7,684 nucleotides of DNA from Clostridia bacterium. GTDB taxonomy: Bacteria > Bacillota > Clostridia > Lutisporales > Lutisporaceae. Shown in pieces: positions 6,776 through 7,684 of the stretch. A program made the position numbers and the translations under genes. Location of the stretch: positions 1 through 7,684 of the forward strand of contig JAQSYB010000083.1 of NCBI GenBank assembly GCA_029256365.1. The letters run 5' to 3'. A model generated the notes under the pieces. That model worked only from the letters and a program-made list of their open reading frames with translations, ran no database searches and was not told the DNA's origin. How positions within the stretch are numbered: position 1 is the stretch's first letter; each line of letters starts with the position of its first letter.

Positions 6776-6804
6776 ATTATAGCGAAGATTGTCGATATAT
6801 GCAA
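6776..6804 (-). promoter_or_regulatory. Sigma-A-type promoter for the lysine riboswitch operon
   Basis: On the - strand a perfect -10 box TATAAT (6781-6776) lies 17 bases after TTGCAT (6804-6799), a weak -35 box matching TTGACA only in its TTG. Transcription would start near 6766-6770, about 12-16 bases before the aptamer's P1 helix, which is a natural leader layout. The -35 box overlaps an 11-bp palindrome, ATGCAATGCAT (6799-6809), which could be incidental or an operator. Confidence 0.65.
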
Positions 6805-7081
6805 TGCATTTATTCAAATTTTTATGATTTAGTAAAAATTGGCGGCTTTATGACGGCTATAGTTTGCATATATGTAATTGAGTAAGTTGGAAACAAGAGG
6901 AATATATGACTAGATATAGAATAGTATATCTGTTATTTATGCTATGGAAGTTTCAATTCTATCCAAAATGCAATGTAATATAATGTAAAGAGTACGGTGA
7001 CAATTCATAGTCATTCACTCAATCATATTGTTGTGGTATTGGTTTTTAGTAAAATATATTAATTTAAGGAGAAGGGTTTAA
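6805..7081. other. AT-rich divergent intergenic region, no gene seen
   Basis: This stretch separates the lysine operon promoter from the rightward membrane gene. I see no supported gene or known RNA. It holds a 7-bp inverted repeat AGATATA/TATATCT (6912-6918 and 6925-6931), an AATTTTT/AAAAATT pair (6817-6823 and 6834-6840), and AATGTAA repeated with a 10-bp period (6972-6978 and 6982-6988). A TATAAT at 6979-6984 falls between and partly over those repeats and is a possible -10 box for the rightward gene, but no good -35 box stands at the right distance. Confidence 0.35.
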
Positions 7082-7684
7082 ATGGAGCGAAAAAAAATTG
7101 CAGATTTAACAATGCTTAAGACCATTTTGTGGATATATATTGCTTTATGCTTTATTATAGCAGGGTTAAATTATGGATATGCAAATAAAGCTGCTCCAGC
7201 AACAGCAGCTTTTATTACGTGGTTTTGGCACTTTTATGAAAACTGGGTAAAAACCTTTTTTATTATCATTTGCAGCTTTCTTACTTTGAGAATAGTGGGT
7301 GCTTCTAAGACAATTACAATGAGAAAAAGAAATCTGATTGGTTTTATCATTGCAGCTTTGGTTGTTCATATCATAATGCCTTTCATTTTAAGCAACAAAG
7401 AATTATATTTTTTTACAATGCCATTGCCATGGACTACCACTGGTTTGAAGTTGTTGTATTCAGAATCCTCCTTTTACATGAGCCGATCGCCAATTTGGGG
7501 GACTGCAGGAATATTGTCAGCTTTGATATTTTATATAAGCTACAGCATCCTCGTTGTGGGTGGAACCCTCTTATTAGGCAGACGCTGGCAATGTTCTACC
7601 CTATGCCTTTTTAATGGGTTTGCAGCTGAGGTCTTTGCGCCGGCATTTCCTTTGGTTGGAGACTCCAAAAAAGCAAAGACAAAA
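7082..7684 (+). CDS. Membrane protein, NapH/CcoG-like polyferredoxin type, 3' end cut by window
   Basis: The frame from ATG 7082 stays open to the last base, giving the first 201 residues of a longer protein. Ribosome binding is supported by AAGGAG at 7066-7071. Hydrophobic segments lie near residues 14-30, 55-72, 85-103 and 140-165, with positively charged ends (MERKK at the start, MRKRN at 80-84) suggesting a cytoplasmic N-terminus. After the fourth segment comes GRRWQCSTLCLFNGF (166-180). Its Cys171-x3-Cys175 pair directly after a membrane helix resembles the membrane-bound electron-transfer proteins NapH, NosR and CcoG, in which such cysteines follow a W-C-x3-C pattern and precede ferredoxin-type 4Fe-4S motifs. 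Any such cluster motifs would lie beyond the window, so the family call is moderate. It is transcribed divergently from the lysine operon, and no functional link is visible. Confidence 0.68.
   Translation, partial: MERKKIADLTMLKTILWIYIALCFIIAGLNYGYANKAAPATAAFITWFWHFYENWVKTFFIIICSFLTLRIVGASKTITMRKRNLIGFIIAALVVHIIMPFILSNKELYFFTMPLPWTTTGLKLLYSESSFYMSRSPIWGTAGILSALIFYISYSILVVGGTLLLGRRWQCSTLCLFNGFAAEVFAPAFPLVGDSKKAKTK

Noticed and set aside
7031..7060. TTGTGG and TATATT with an 18-nt spacer as promoter of the rightward membrane gene.
   Set aside because: Transcription would start at about 7067, inside the ribosome binding site, leaving no usable leader.
7429..7614. Short + strand frame of 61 codons.
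   Set aside because: It lies in another frame inside the membrane protein that is open from 7082 to the window end, and it has no ribosome binding site.

Overview
The window looks like chromosomal DNA from a low-GC Gram-positive anaerobe, most likely a Clostridia or Lachnospiraceae member. The base composition is AT-rich, ribosome binding sites are strong GGAGG/AAGGAG types, intrinsic terminators are used, and a transcription-attenuating lysine riboswitch of the Firmicutes kind is present. This placement rests on general character, not on a database match.

Left half (1-3782, + strand): a four-gene operon for uptake and catabolism of N-acetylmuramic acid (MurNAc), a peptidoglycan sugar. It encodes an RpiR/MurR-type regulator with a SIS domain, the MurNAc-6-phosphate etherase MurQ, a MurP-like PTS EIIBC permease and a separate glucose-family EIIA. 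EIIA, charged by HPr, should phosphorylate the EIIB cysteine. The EIIC domain then imports and phosphorylates MurNAc, and MurQ removes the lactyl ether to give GlcNAc-6-phosphate plus D-lactate. The regulator probably senses MurNAc-6-phosphate. The operon promoter lies left of the window.

Middle (3783-6804, - strand): a convergent operon begins at a promoter near 6776-6804. It runs through a well-formed lysine riboswitch (about 6592-6754) and an intrinsic terminator (6519-6560), then encodes an FAD-dependent oxidoreductase (6487-5213) and a polytopic membrane transporter (5199-3823). A 20-bp perfect hairpin (3781-3824) ends both convergent operons and overlaps both final stop codons. An alternative pairing between the 3' strand of P1 and the terminator can be read directly, so lysine should switch this operon off. 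A lysine-repressed FAD enzyme plus transporter pair is the least explained and most interesting part of the window.

Right edge (6805-7684): an AT-rich divergent intergenic region without a recognisable gene, then the 5' part of a membrane protein (7082 to the window end). It carries a Cys-x3-Cys motif typical of NapH/CcoG-like polyferredoxin membrane proteins and is truncated by the window.
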